Counted from the first letter of the stretch, positions 48,221-57,756 are shown. The stretch is DNA of 64,000 nt from Streptomyces sp. 35G-GA-8 (GCF_023534745.1 NZ_JAMHJQ010000008.1:310406-374405), one strand, 5' to 3'. Notes: generated from the sequence alone by a model not told the origin. Made by a program: numbers and translations.

Positions 48221-49556
48221 CGAGTCCCGGCAGGTCCCTCGGCGCGGGGCAGATCCGGCGCCCGTAGTCGTCGAAGACATAGAGATGGGCGAGATCGACG
48301 AGGAGCGGCACCTGCGCGCCCGTGCGCAGCCGCATGTCCGGGCCGGTACGGACGACCAGATCGCTCGCCGAGATGGCGGGACGCTCCGGGCTGTATGTGG
48401 CCGGGCGCGGCGGTTCCGGGTCGTCGAGCGCCACGACCGGGCCGCTGACCCGGCCGATCGCGCGCTCCCTGAGCCGCTCCAGCATGCCGGGGCCGCTCCT
48501 GCCGCGCCGCCGGACGGGCGACTTGGGCCGGGGGGATTCGAGATCGGCGACGATCGCGGGCAGGGAGCCGATATTGAGATGGACCAGCGCCTCGTGGCCC
48601 TGGTACTCCATGTGCTCGACGATGCCGCTCAGCGCCACCTCACCGGGGCGTGCCTGGCTCGGCGCGGCGATACGGGCCGCCTCGGAGCGCAGCCCGACGA
48701 TGATCTGCCTGCCCTGCTGGATCCGCAGTAACTGGTGGTCGGAGCTGAGGGGTTCGGGCAGCGGGAGACGCTGCTTGCCGAGGTCGATGGACATCCGTCC
48801 GTCCAGCGGCGCGAACACCGTGGCCTGGAGCAGATTGATCCGGGGGGTGCCGATGAACGCGGCCACGAACACGTTCTCCGGCAGCGCGTACACCTCGCGC
48901 GGCGCGCTCACCTGCTGGAGCACTCCCCCGCGCATGACCGCGACCCGGTCGCCGAGCGACATCGCCTCGGACTGATCATGCGTCACATAGACGGTGGTGA
49001 CGCCCAGTTCGGCGGTGAGCTGGGCTATCTCGGCACGCAGATGGCTGCGCAGCTTCGCGTCGAGATTGGAGAGCGGCTCGTCCATCAGAAAGGTGGAGGG
49101 GCGCCGGGAGATGGCCCGGCCCATCGCGACCCGCTGGCGTTCGCCGCCGGAGAGCTGGCTCGGGTAGCGGTCGAGCACGCCTTCGATGCCGAGCATCCGG
49201 GCGGTGGCCTCGACCCGTTGAGTACGGTCCTCGCGCGGATTCTCCAGCAGGAGGGGGAAGCCGATGTTGTCGCGGTTGGTCATGTTCGGATAGAGCGCGA
49301 AGTTCTGGAACACCATCGCCATGTCACGTTCGCGCGGCGGTGCGTCGTTGGAGAGTTCCCCGTCCAGGAGCAGTTCGCCGTCGGTGATGTGCTCAAGACC
49401 GGCGATCATGCGAAGCACAGTCGACTTGCCGCATCCCGAGGGGCCGAGGAGCACCACGAACTCGCCTGGTGCGATATCGATCGAGAAGTGGTCGACGGCG
49501 CGGGTGGAGCGTCCGTACACCTTGCTGACGCTGTGCAGAGAGATGGCGCGAGTCAT
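48210..49556 (-). CDS. ABC transporter ATPase of the MalK/UgpC sugar-uptake type
   Basis: 448 aa. Walker A GPSGCGKST (about residue 38), Q-loop FQNFALYPNMT, signature LSGGERQR, Walker B FLMDEPLSNLD and H-loop VTHD are intact. The C-terminal regulatory OB/MalK-like part (about 240-448) includes an extra basic insert of about 60 residues (PVRRRGRSGPGMLERLRERAIGR, then Pro-rich) that ordinary MalK/UgpC/MsiK proteins lack. No permease or binding-protein genes are adjacent, so it is an orphan ATPase that may serve several importers, as MsiK does. Confidence 0.92.
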   Translation of the reverse strand: MTRAISLHSVSKVYGRSTRAVDHFSIDIAPGEFVVLLGPSGCGKSTVLRMIAGLEHITDGELLLDGELSNDAPPRERDMAMVFQNFALYPNMTNRDNIGFPLLLENPREDRTQRVEATARMLGIEGVLDRYPSQLSGGERQRVAMGRAISRRPSTFLMDEPLSNLDAKLRSHLRAEIAQLTAELGVTTVYVTHDQSEAMSLGDRVAVMRGGVLQQVSAPREVYALPENVFVAAFIGTPRINLLQATVFAPLDGRMSIDLGKQRLPLPEPLSSDHQLLRIQQGRQIIVGLRSEAARIAAPSQARPGEVALSGIVEHMEYQGHEALVHLNIGSLPAIVADLESPRPKSPVRRRGRSGPGMLERLRERAIGRVSGPVVALDDPEPPRPATYSPERPAISASDLVVRTGPDMRLRTGAQVPLLVDLAHLYVFDDYGRRICPAPRDLPGLVDM

Positions 49557-49672
49557 GAATGGTTCCGCCCGGGAAGGAGAAAGGTGGAGCGGGTGCGACG
49601 CCTGAAGTTAGCCGACTACGCGCTGTCAGGGAATGACTCGCGCCAAGGTTCGGTGACCTTGCGGGACATGGC

Positions 49673-50989
49673 TCAGGAGGTGTCGCGTGCCGGGGCGGGG
49701 CGGCTGCCCGGTTCCGCGTCGCCGCCCGTACCGGTGGCGGTGTCCGTACCGGTGCCGGTACCCGGCGCGGTGCCCGGCGGGGGAACCTCGGGCGTCCCGC
49801 CCGACGTGCGCAGGCCGAGTCCGGCCGCGGCCACCAGCAGCGCGCCGAGCATGACGAACGGCGCGGCCATGCCCGCCACTCCCGCGACCAGACCGGCGGA
49901 GGCCGGGGCGGCGACCTGGCCGAGCCGGTTGCCGGTGAGCCGCAGCGCGAGGGCGGTGGAGCGGGCCTCGTCGGGGGCGGCCCGTACGACGGTCGTCATC
50001 GACAGCGGCTGGCCGACGCCCAGACAGAAACCGAGCGCCGCGAGCATCAGGGCGAGCCCCCACACCGGTACGGGCAGGGCGATGCCCGCGCACAGCAGTC
50101 CGCCGAGCAGACAGGTGGAGGTGAGCAGGACCGTACGGCCGAGCCACCGGAGCATCGGACTCATCACCAGCCGGCAGGCGATGGTGGCCGCGGCGCGCAG
50201 GCTGAGCAGCAGCCCGATCACGGTGGGCGCGATTCCCCGCTCCTCACCGATGACCGGCAGATAGGCGGTGAGGACATCGGTCGCGGAGAGCACGGCCAGG
50301 CTGATGAAGATGCCCGCCGGCACACCCCGGGCCCGCAGGATGCGGCGGACCGGGACCTTGGCGGACCGCGGGGACGCGGGGGCGTCGGGGGCCGTACGCG
50401 CCTCTATCCGCCACAGAGAGGTGAAGGAGACCGCCGCGGCGGCGGCCGAGACGAGCAGCGCGAGGGCGCTCGTTCGGGCCATCTCGTCGCCCTGCCCGGA
50501 GACGAGCAGCCCGGCGGCGACCGGTCCCGCCAGCTGTCCGAGCGAGGCGCCGATGGTGAAGTGGCCGAAGTTCCGGTCCTGTTCGTCCGGGGCGCTGCGG
50601 CGGGCGACGATCGACTGGGCGCCGATGACGAAGCAGAGATGGCCGAGGCCCATCACCCCGCTCCAGGCGGCCAGTTCGGGCCCCGAGCCCGACGTGCCGC
50701 TGAGCGCGCAGCCGGCCGAGATGAGGACCAGGCCGGCCACCAGCAGAGGGGCGCACCGTCCGTGGTCGGTCCTGCGGCCGAGCGGTACGGCGACGAAGAG
50801 CGGCAGCAGCGCGTAGACGGCCGTGATCACACCGATCGCCCGCTCGTCCGCGCCCATGGAGAGCGCCCGGTAGGAGACCGCCGGCCGCGCCATCGACACC
50901 GCGCCCTGCGCGAAGCTGAAGGCGATGACCAGACGGAGGAGCCAGCCTCTCCCACCGGGCGCCCCCACCGGGGCCAGGACGGGAACCAT
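49673..50989 (-). CDS. Major facilitator superfamily transporter
   Basis: 438 aa with 12 predicted membrane helices. The MFS signature loop reads VPLGRRTDHGRCAPLL between helices 2 and 3, and a second half starts near residue 215. Its ATG overlaps the stop of the CitMHS gene (TGATG), so it is translationally coupled to that transporter. The C-terminal 40 residues are a low-complexity Gly/Thr/Pro tail (GTAPGTGTGTDTATGTGG), coded by a degenerate hexamer repeat. Substrate unknown; an efflux or exchange role beside citrate uptake is possible. Confidence 0.87.
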   Translation of the reverse strand: MVPVLAPVGAPGGRGWLLRLVIAFSFAQGAVSMARPAVSYRALSMGADERAIGVITAVYALLPLFVAVPLGRRTDHGRCAPLLVAGLVLISAGCALSGTSGSGPELAAWSGVMGLGHLCFVIGAQSIVARRSAPDEQDRNFGHFTIGASLGQLAGPVAAGLLVSGQGDEMARTSALALLVSAAAAAVSFTSLWRIEARTAPDAPASPRSAKVPVRRILRARGVPAGIFISLAVLSATDVLTAYLPVIGEERGIAPTVIGLLLSLRAAATIACRLVMSPMLRWLGRTVLLTSTCLLGGLLCAGIALPVPVWGLALMLAALGFCLGVGQPLSMTTVVRAAPDEARSTALALRLTGNRLGQVAAPASAGLVAGVAGMAAPFVMLGALLVAAAGLGLRTSGGTPEVPPPGTAPGTGTGTDTATGTGGDAEPGSRPAPARDTS

Positions 50990-52449
50990 CAGATGATGCC
51001 GAAGAGGACTCCGGCGGCGAGCACCACCAGCGAGGTGAGCGCGGCCCACTTGACGGTGAACTTGGTGTGGTCGCCGAACTCGACCTTGGCCATGCCCACG
51101 AGGACATAGACGGCGGGCACGAGCGGGCTCGACATGTGGAGCGGCTGGCCGACGAGCGAGGCGCGGGCTATCTCCAGCGGGGAGACGCCATGGGCGGCGC
51201 CGGCCTCTGCGAGCACGGGCAGAACTCCGAAGTAGAAACCGTCGTTGGACATGAAGTAGGTGAGCGGCACGCTCAGCACACCGGTGACGATGGCCATGTG
51301 CGGGCCCATGCCGTCCGGAATGGCGCCGACGAGCCAGTCGGCCATGTGCTGGACCATACCCGTGCCGGTGAGGACACCGGTGAAGACGGCGGCGGCGAAG
51401 ACCATACCGGAGACGTTCAGAACGTTCTCCGCGTGGGCCCCGATCCGGGCCTTCTGCTCGGCCATGTTGGGGTAGTTGACAGTGAGGGCGAGGGCCGCGC
51501 CGAGGAGGAAGAGCACCGGGATCGGCATCAGTTCCATGATCATCGCGGTGAGCAGGGCGACCGTCAGCCCGGCGTTGAACCAGTAGAGCCGGGGGCGCAG
51601 GGTCGCGCGGTGGGGGTCGAGACCCTGGAAGCCGTCGTCGTCGGAGGTGTCGGCGTCGTCCGTAGCGCTGCCGCCGCCGGCGCCTGTGCCCCCGAGGGCC
51701 TTGCCCGTACCGGTGCCACCGGCCCTGCCGGTTCGGCTGCCGCCGCCGACGGACGTCGTGGTCGTACCGCTTCCCGCCTCGACCAGTACGGTCTCGCTCG
51801 TGGTGCCCGTCTCCAGCACCTCGTCGAGGGTGAGGACGCCCAGCCGCTTGCGCTCCCGGAGGCCCAGCACATAGGCGAGGAAGAACACGGCGAGCAGTCC
51901 GACGCCGAGCGCCGGGATCATCGGGACGAACACATCGCCGGCGTCGACCTTGAGCGCGGTCGCCGCACGGGCCGTCGGGCCGCCCCAGGGCAGGGTGTTC
52001 ATCACGCCGTTCGCGGTGGCGGCGACGCCGGTCATCACGACCCGGCTCATCCCGAGCCGCTTGTAGAGCGGATACATCGCGGAGACGGTGATCATGAAGG
52101 TGGTGGAGCCGTCGCCGTCCAGGGAGACGATCGCGGCGAGCACGGCCGTACCGACGACGATCCGCATCGGGTCGGCCTTGCAGAAGCGCAGGATGCCCCG
52201 GACGATCGGATCGAAGAGCCCGACATCGATCATCACGCCGAAGTAGACGATGGCGAACATCAGCATGGCGGCGGTGGGCGCGAGGTCGCCGACGCCCTTG
52301 ATGACATAGTCACCCAGCTGTCCGCCCTGCCCTACGAGAACGCAGAAGAGTGCTGGGATGAGCACCAGCGCCGCGATCGGCGACATCTTCTTCATCATGA
52401 TCAGCACCAGGAAGGTGGCGATCATGACGAAGCCCAGGATGGTCAGCAT
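50989..52449 (-). CDS. CitMHS-family citrate:metal symporter
   Basis: 486 aa with about 12 membrane helices. Motifs fit CitM/CitH: SLDGDGSTTFMITVSAMYPLYKRLGM (about residues 108-133), ATANGVMNTLPWGGPTARAATALK, and FMSNDGFYFGVLPVLAEAGAAHGVSPLEIARASLVGQPLHMSSPLVPA. It imports citrate complexed to a divalent metal with protons. A Gly/Thr-rich insert of about 55 residues (near 215-275) interrupts the large central loop and is unusually long and repetitive. It is first in a two-gene operon with an MFS transporter. Confidence 0.92.
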   Translation of the reverse strand: MLTILGFVMIATFLVLIMMKKMSPIAALVLIPALFCVLVGQGGQLGDYVIKGVGDLAPTAAMLMFAIVYFGVMIDVGLFDPIVRGILRFCKADPMRIVVGTAVLAAIVSLDGDGSTTFMITVSAMYPLYKRLGMSRVVMTGVAATANGVMNTLPWGGPTARAATALKVDAGDVFVPMIPALGVGLLAVFFLAYVLGLRERKRLGVLTLDEVLETGTTSETVLVEAGSGTTTTSVGGGSRTGRAGGTGTGKALGGTGAGGGSATDDADTSDDDGFQGLDPHRATLRPRLYWFNAGLTVALLTAMIMELMPIPVLFLLGAALALTVNYPNMAEQKARIGAHAENVLNVSGMVFAAAVFTGVLTGTGMVQHMADWLVGAIPDGMGPHMAIVTGVLSVPLTYFMSNDGFYFGVLPVLAEAGAAHGVSPLEIARASLVGQPLHMSSPLVPAVYVLVGMAKVEFGDHTKFTVKWAALTSLVVLAAGVLFGII

Positions 52450-52634
52450 TTAGGAGGCCCCTCACGTTCACCCTTGAACTCCCGCCGGGGGCGGCGGTCC
52501 GGATGACGTTAGGTCTGGCCTCCAGCCGTTAACAAGATGTTGACACGCGAGCAATACGAGCAAAAGCCCAGGTCACAGCAGGGGTGGTAGGGGGGGAGCA
52601 ATACCAGGGGGAGAGGACGGGGAAAGCGGAGACC

Positions 52635-53405
52635 TCAGTCGAACGTCCTCGCCAGATAGGCACGCAGCAGCTTCCTCGTCTCCCCCACGATCCAGGGATC
52701 ACCTGCCGGATCCATCCGGAACGCCAGTTGGAGCAGCGCGTCGGCGGCCTCGGTGGCGACCAGGACCGTGCGGTGCAGCGCCGGGTCGGGCGCCCGGCCG
52801 AGATGGCCGGCGAGCAGTCCGGCGAGGCGTCTGGCGACCCGGTGGTTGGGGTCGGTCGCCGGGTCGACGGGGATACGGTCGAGTGACTGCGGCCGGGTGC
52901 CCAGCGGAAGTTGGGCCCCGAAGTCCACCAGCGAGAAGCCGGGCACGGTGCGCTTCATGGAGAGGTACTCGTCCATGACGGCGTCGATGGCGCCCCGCCA
53001 GTCGTTCGGGTCGAGCATCCTGAGCCGGTCCGCGATGCCCTCGGTATAGCTGTCGAGATTGCGCCTTCCGAGTGCGTCCGCCATGGCCCGCTTGTTGACG
53101 AAGAAGCGATAGACCGAGCCGATGGGAACGCCCGCGCGAGCGGCGACGGCCCGGGTGGACAACTGCTCGTATCCGCCCTCGTCGAGGAGCACTCCGCAGG
53201 CGTCGAGGATCCGGGCCAGCCGCTCCGTGCTGCGCTGTTGCACAGGCACGGTGCGGAGCCCTCCGACCTCGGATTCCTCGTCGGGCTCCATGTCCTCGCC
53301 GACATCGGCGTCGGGGACGGAATCGGGCTCGGGTGCGGGTTCTGCGCCTGGGCTGGGCTCGGCGTCGGGCTGCGTATGCGTACGGTCGCGTGACACGGGA
53401 TCCAT
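52635..53405 (-). CDS. TetR-family regulator of homogentisate dioxygenase
   Basis: Predicted 256 aa. The TetR helix-turn-helix (about residues 62-110) reads LARILDACGVLLDEGGYEQLSTRAVAARAGVPIGSVYRFFVNKRAMADAL. The first ~55 residues are an acidic, Pro/Glu-rich extension (PDADVGEDMEPDEESE) not usual in the family. If translation starts at the internal ATG (53291) that extension is shorter. It is divergent from hmgA, and an 8-bp inverted repeat covers the hmgA -10, so it is probably the HmgR-type repressor responding to homogentisate. Confidence 0.85.
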   Translation of the reverse strand: MDPVSRDRTHTQPDAEPSPGAEPAPEPDSVPDADVGEDMEPDEESEVGGLRTVPVQQRSTERLARILDACGVLLDEGGYEQLSTRAVAARAGVPIGSVYRFFVNKRAMADALGRRNLDSYTEGIADRLRMLDPNDWRGAIDAVMDEYLSMKRTVPGFSLVDFGAQLPLGTRPQSLDRIPVDPATDPNHRVARRLAGLLAGHLGRAPDPALHRTVLVATEAADALLQLAFRMDPAGDPWIVGETRKLLRAYLARTFD

Positions 53406-53422
53406 GATGCCGCTCGGCCCCG

Positions 53423-53451
53423 TTGACGAAGCGCACCACTAATCCTACGGT
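53423..53451 (+). promoter_or_regulatory. hmgA promoter
   Basis: TTGACG (53423), 17-bp spacer, TACGGT (53446) as -10. The -10 lies in the left half of the operator. Confidence 0.6.
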
Positions 53452-53465
53452 TGTCCATAGGATTA
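53440..53465. promoter_or_regulatory. Operator between hmgA and its TetR gene
   Basis: Perfect inverted repeat TAATCCTA / TAGGATTA, 10-bp spacer, overlapping the hmgA -10. The AT-rich arms stand out in a GC-rich region. Confidence 0.75.
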
Positions 53466-53501
53466 ACCTTCCGGGATTCCTTGATCGAGGAGTGCATGCG
53501 G

Positions 53502-54833
53502 ATGACGAACGACATCGAGCGGGCGCGGAAGACGGCCGGGGAGCTGGACCACTCCTCGGGCTTCGGCAATGAGCACAGCTCCGAGGCCGTGCCGGGGGCG
53601 CTGCCGGTCGGCCGCAACGCGCCCCAGCGCGCGCCGCTCGGTCTCTACACGGAACAGCTGAGCGGCAGCGCGTTCACCGAGCCCCGCGCGCACAACCGGC
53701 GGTCCTGGCTGTACCGGATCCGGCCGTCGGCGGCGCATCCGCCGTTCGCCCGGATCGACAACGGCTCGGTCCGTGGCGCCCCGTTCACCGAGACCGTGCC
53801 CGACCCCAACCGGCTGCGCTGGGACCCGCTGCCCGAGCCCGCTCCCGGCACCGACTTCCTGGCCGGTCTGTGGACGCTGGGCGGCAATGGCGACGCGGCG
53901 CAGCGCACGGGGATGGCGATTCATCTCTACTACGCCAACTCCCCCATGACGGACCGGGTGTTCAGCGACGCGGACGGCGAACTGCTGATCGTTCCCGAGC
54001 ACGGCGGACTGCTGATCCGTACGGAGCTCGGCCTGCTCGCGGCTCAGCCGGGCGAGGTGGCGCTGGTACCGCGCGGGATGCGCTTCCGGGTCGAGCTGCT
54101 GGACGAGACAGCACGCGGCTATGTGTGCGAGAACTACGGCCGGCCGTTCGTCCTGCCCGACCTCGGGCCGATCGGCGCCAACGGCCTGGCCAACGCGCGT
54201 GACTTCCGCGCGCCGGTCGCCGCGTACGAGGACATCGAGCGGCCGACCCGGGTGGTCAACAAGTTCTGCGGCAATCTCTGGGCCGCCACCTATGACCACT
54301 CCCCGCTCGATGTGGTGGCCTGGCACGGCAATCATGTGCCGTACGTCTACGATCTGCGCCGCTTCAATGTCATCGGGACCATCAGCTACGACCACCCCGA
54401 TCCGTCGATCTTCACGGTGCTGACCTCACCGTCCGAGACCCCGGGCCTCGCCGGAGTCGACTTCGTCGTCTTCGCGCCGCGCTGGCTGGTCGGTGAGGAC
54501 ACGTTCCGGCCGCCGTACTTCCACCGCAATGTGATGAGCGAGTACATGGGCCTGATCGAGGGCGCGTACGACGCCAAGACGGCGGGCAAGGGAGGCTTCG
54601 TCCCCGGCGGCGGCTCGCTGCACAACATGATGTCGGCGCACGGCCCCGACCGGGAGACCTTCGACCGGGCGAGCGCCGCCGAGCTCAGGCCGCAGAAGAT
54701 CGACGACGGGCTGGCCTTCATGTTCGAGACCCGGTGGCCGGTGACGGCGACCGAACAGGCGGCGGGTGCCACCCATCGGCAGCGCGGTTACGACAACGTA
54801 TGGCAAGGTCTGGAGCGCCACTTCAGGCCATGA
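53502..54833 (+). CDS. hmgA: Homogentisate 1,2-dioxygenase
   Basis: 443 aa, matching the usual 430-450. It cleaves the aromatic ring of homogentisate to maleylacetoacetate in tyrosine/phenylalanine breakdown. N-terminal [30 protein letters not shown]-like [26 protein letters not shown] and the iron-ligand region [20 protein letters not shown] plus [13 protein letters not shown] are all present. I chose the ATG at 53502 (GGAG 9 nt upstream); an ATG two codons earlier is possible. It is expressed from the TTGACG promoter above and repressed by the divergent TetR. Confidence 0.96.
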   Translation: MTNDIERARKTAGELDHSSGFGNEHSSEAVPGALPVGRNAPQRAPLGLYTEQLSGSAFTEPRAHNRRSWLYRIRPSAAHPPFARIDNGSVRGAPFTETVPDPNRLRWDPLPEPAPGTDFLAGLWTLGGNGDAAQRTGMAIHLYYANSPMTDRVFSDADGELLIVPEHGGLLIRTELGLLAAQPGEVALVPRGMRFRVELLDETARGYVCENYGRPFVLPDLGPIGANGLANARDFRAPVAAYEDIERPTRVVNKFCGNLWAATYDHSPLDVVAWHGNHVPYVYDLRRFNVIGTISYDHPDPSIFTVLTSPSETPGLAGVDFVVFAPRWLVGEDTFRPPYFHRNVMSEYMGLIEGAYDAKTAGKGGFVPGGGSLHNMMSAHGPDRETFDRASAAELRPQKIDDGLAFMFETRWPVTATEQAAGATHRQRGYDNVWQGLERHFRP

Positions 54834-54902
54834 CCCGGAGTTTCGGACCCACAGTCGTGGAGGTGCCACCGTTTTGGAGTCGCCACAGTCGGGGAGTCGC
54901 CG

Positions 54903-55661
54903 GTGACCTCCTTCGCCCCGGACTCTCTGATCCTGAACCGCAAGCTTCCGCTCTGGTATCAGGTCTCGCAGTCGCTGCGCGCCTCGATACTGGGCCGCCG
55001 GCCGCACGATCCGCTCCGGCTGCCGACCGAGGAACAGCTCGCCTCGCACTACGGCGTCAGTGTGCTGACGATGCGTCAGGCCCTCAAGGAGCTGGAGAAG
55101 GAGGGCCTGATCAGCCGGCACCGACGGCGCGGCACCTTCATAGAACCGGGCGTCCGGCGCGGCGCCCCGCGCCGGCTGCTCGGCTCGATCGACGCGATCG
55201 TGGCCCAGCAGTCCGGTGAGCTGACCACGCTCCTCGGCCATGGCCCGGCCCCGGTGCCCGGCGAACTCGCGGAGTACTTCCCCGGGGCGGACGAGGTGAT
55301 CACGTATCGCAGGCTGCGCTGCGACGGCGAGAGCGGCGAACCCGTCAACTGGGCGGAGAACGCGGTCCGCCCGGACATCGCGGCCGGCATAGAGGTGACC
55401 GATCTGGAGCGCTGGCCGATGACGAAGGTGCTGCGCGACATGGTCGGGATCCGGATCAGCCGCATCACGGACACGGTGGAGGCCCGGCTCGCGGACCCGG
55501 TCACGGCCGAGCTGCTGCGGGTGCCGCTGCTGAGCCCGATCCTGCACTACACGGGGGTGACATACGACGAGAGCGGCCGGGTCGCCGATGTGGCGCGGAT
55601 CCACTACCGGGGGGACCGGTTCTCCTTCTCGGTCACGGTCGAGGCGGACCTCATGGGTTAG
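54903..55661 (+). CDS. GntR-family (HutC/UTRA) regulator
   Basis: 252 aa. The GntR winged helix (about residues 16-80) reads PLWYQVSQSLRASILGRRPHDPLRLPTEEQLASHYGVSVLTMRQALKELEKEGLI, and a UTRA ligand-binding domain follows (about 90-250, PILHYTGVTYDESGRVADVARIHYRGDRFSFSV). It probably binds a small acid or sugar derivative. It follows hmgA by 69 bp on the same strand and may be part of its control or of a neighbouring aromatic pathway. The GTG start has GGGGAG upstream. Confidence 0.88.
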   Translation: MTSFAPDSLILNRKLPLWYQVSQSLRASILGRRPHDPLRLPTEEQLASHYGVSVLTMRQALKELEKEGLISRHRRRGTFIEPGVRRGAPRRLLGSIDAIVAQQSGELTTLLGHGPAPVPGELAEYFPGADEVITYRRLRCDGESGEPVNWAENAVRPDIAAGIEVTDLERWPMTKVLRDMVGIRISRITDTVEARLADPVTAELLRVPLLSPILHYTGVTYDESGRVADVARIHYRGDRFSFSVTVEADLMG

Positions 55662-55771
55662 TCACGTTTCCAGGGGGGGCCAAACCGCCTCGGCGGCCGG
55701 TACGCGGTGGCCGATAGCATGCTGGTGGGAGGGGCACGAGGGCGCACAGACCGACGGGAGGGACGGTCCGC

Positions 55772-56983
55772 ATGACGGCGACGCGGTCCGGGGCGACGGA
55801 CGAGAGCCCGCTGCTCAGCGATCTCATGCCGTGGTCGACGCCCCCGCTGCGGTTCGGCAGGGAGTGGATCCTCGCCCCCGACCGGCCCTCCCTCACCGCG
55901 CGCTGGGACCGGCTCGTACGGGCCGAGGGCGCCGAGCGCGAGGCGCTGTTCGGGCCGACCCGGGCGCGTACGCCGTACAGCGCGGTCGCCGCGCTGCCGG
56001 GCCGGGCCACGGGTACCGGGCGGTTCGCGCGGGAGTCGGGGCGGTGCCCCGAGCCGGTACGGGTGCTGCGCGGGCCGTTCGACGAGCAGTGGCTGATCCC
56101 CGACCACCGGCTGATCGACGCGGCTCGCCCCGAGCTGTGGCGGGTCGCCGACGACCATCAGGTCTTCGCCGTGGAACAGGGGTTCGTACCGGCGGCGGCC
56201 GGGCCCGCGCTGCTGGTCGGCGCGGTGCTCCCGGACGGCCGTTCCCCGGCCGGGCGGCCGGGCAGGATCCGGCCGCTCTACCGCCGTCCCGGCGGCGTGG
56301 AACCCAATCTGGCCCCCGGGCTGACCGCCCTGCTGGCCACGCGGTACGGCCAGGAGGTCACCGCCGGGGACGTGCTCGCCTGGGCTCTGGCGGTCGCCGT
56401 GGGCACCCCGGCCGGCTGCGCGGTGCCGCTGACCGCCGATCCCGCCGTCTGGGCCTCCGGGGTCGAGCTGGGGCGGCGGCTGACGCGGATCCAGCTGCGC
56501 GGGGCGCACGGCGGTGAGCGGCCCCGGCTGCCCGGTGGCCGCCGTCCCTATGTGCGGGCCGCCGTTCCGGCCGGGCCTGAGGCGATCGAGTACGACCCGG
56601 GGGACGAGGTGCTCCGGCTCGGCTCGGGCCGGATCTCCCCCGTACCGGCCGGGGCCTGGGAGTTCACGGTGGGCGGCGTACGGACGCTGGAGCTGTGGTT
56701 CGAGCGCCGTACGGCCCGCCCCGAGCCGGGGACACTGGCGGCGATCCGCCCGTCGGAGTGGCCGCGGGAGTGGACCTCGGAGCTGCTTGAGCTGATCACG
56801 GTCCTGGCGCTGCTGGCGGAACTCCGGCCTCTCCAGGCGCGGTTGCGCGGCGACGGCCCGGAGATCGGTACGGCGGAGCTGCGCGCCGCGGGCGTGCTGC
56901 CGGTCCCGGCGGCGGCCCGGCGGCCGGCCTCCGTGCTGGACCATCACGAGGAGGGACCGGAAGGCCAGTTCGCGCTGATCTGA
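55772..56983 (+). CDS. Stand-alone type ISP restriction-enzyme C-terminal-like protein
   Basis: 403 aa. Much of it, from GRIRPLYRRPGGVEPNLAPGL onward (about residues 165-403), looks like the specificity/C-terminal domain of type ISP restriction-modification enzymes as annotated in Streptomyces (GRISPVPAGAWEFTVGGVRTLELWFERRT, then SVLDHHEEGPEGQFALI). There is no nuclease, helicase or methyltransferase domain and no partner gene nearby. It is either a cut-down relic or a DNA-binding protein with another job. It has no clear nearby ribosome site. Confidence 0.75.
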   Translation: MTATRSGATDESPLLSDLMPWSTPPLRFGREWILAPDRPSLTARWDRLVRAEGAEREALFGPTRARTPYSAVAALPGRATGTGRFARESGRCPEPVRVLRGPFDEQWLIPDHRLIDAARPELWRVADDHQVFAVEQGFVPAAAGPALLVGAVLPDGRSPAGRPGRIRPLYRRPGGVEPNLAPGLTALLATRYGQEVTAGDVLAWALAVAVGTPAGCAVPLTADPAVWASGVELGRRLTRIQLRGAHGGERPRLPGGRRPYVRAAVPAGPEAIEYDPGDEVLRLGSGRISPVPAGAWEFTVGGVRTLELWFERRTARPEPGTLAAIRPSEWPREWTSELLELITVLALLAELRPLQARLRGDGPEIGTAELRAAGVLPVPAAARRPASVLDHHEEGPEGQFALI

Positions 56984-56999
56984 CCTGGGACGGCTCGCG

Positions 57000-57728
57000 T
57001 CAGGGCGACGTGGGCCGCCGGGCGTCGAACCCGTCGAGGACCCGCGCGAGCGCCCGGTCGAAGACGGCCTCCGTATCGATCGGTCCCGAATCCTCCGCGA
57101 ACGCCGCCGCCATGCGGGGATAGCGCCCGGAGGCGATCTCGCGCCCCAGATAGGCCATGCGTACGGCGTGCTCCTTCTCCGCCGACCAGGGCAGGGACTT
57201 GGTGCGCTCGGCCGTCTGGAGCTCATTGGCGACATAGGTGGTCACGACCCCGTTGACCATGGCCACCAGCTCCATCTTCTCGCCGTAGGACGCGTCCATC
57301 CCGTCCAGGCAGCTCAGGCTGTATTCGAGGTACCGCATCGTGTTGGGGCTCAGCCCGTAGACCGCCGACATCAGCCGTGCCATCCAGGGATGCCGGTGCA
57401 TGATCGCGCGGGCCCGGTGCGCGAGGGCGGTCAGATCGGCCCGCCAGTCCCCGGTGGGCTTCTCGGGCAGGTCGTACTCGCCGGAGACCCGGTCGACCAT
57501 CAGCTCGTACAGATCCTCCTTGCGCGGCACGTAGTTGTAGAGCGACATCGTGCCGCAGCCCAGTTCGGCGGCGACATGGCGCATGGTCACGGCGTCGAGG
57601 CCGCCCGCGTCGGCGATACGGCAGGCCGCCGCCGCGATGTCGGCGCGGCTGAACGCCGGCTTGGGTCCGCGTCCTGACCGTTCCGGGCGTGCCCAGATCA
57701 CTTCGGGTTCAGCAGGTCGCCCCGCCAT
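57000..57728 (-). CDS. TetR-family repressor of the DrrAB-type exporter
   Basis: 242 aa. An N-terminal helix-turn-helix (about residues 25-72) reads KPAFSRADIAAAACRIADAGGLDAVTMRHVAAELGCGTMSLYNYVPRKEDLYELM, with the TetR_C_1 type domain after it (WRADLTALAHRARAIMHRHPWMARLM). It is divergent from the ABC exporter genes by 64 bp, and two copies of an operator-like sequence lie in and next to that gap. It probably represses the exporter until a drug or metabolite binds. Confidence 0.9.
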   Translation of the reverse strand: MAGRPAEPEVIWARPERSGRGPKPAFSRADIAAAACRIADAGGLDAVTMRHVAAELGCGTMSLYNYVPRKEDLYELMVDRVSGEYDLPEKPTGDWRADLTALAHRARAIMHRHPWMARLMSAVYGLSPNTMRYLEYSLSCLDGMDASYGEKMELVAMVNGVVTTYVANELQTAERTKSLPWSAEKEHAVRMAYLGREIASGRYPRMAAAFAEDSGPIDTEAVFDRALARVLDGFDARRPTSP

Positions 57729-57756
57729 CGATCATCACCTCGTCCACCATCTTAGT

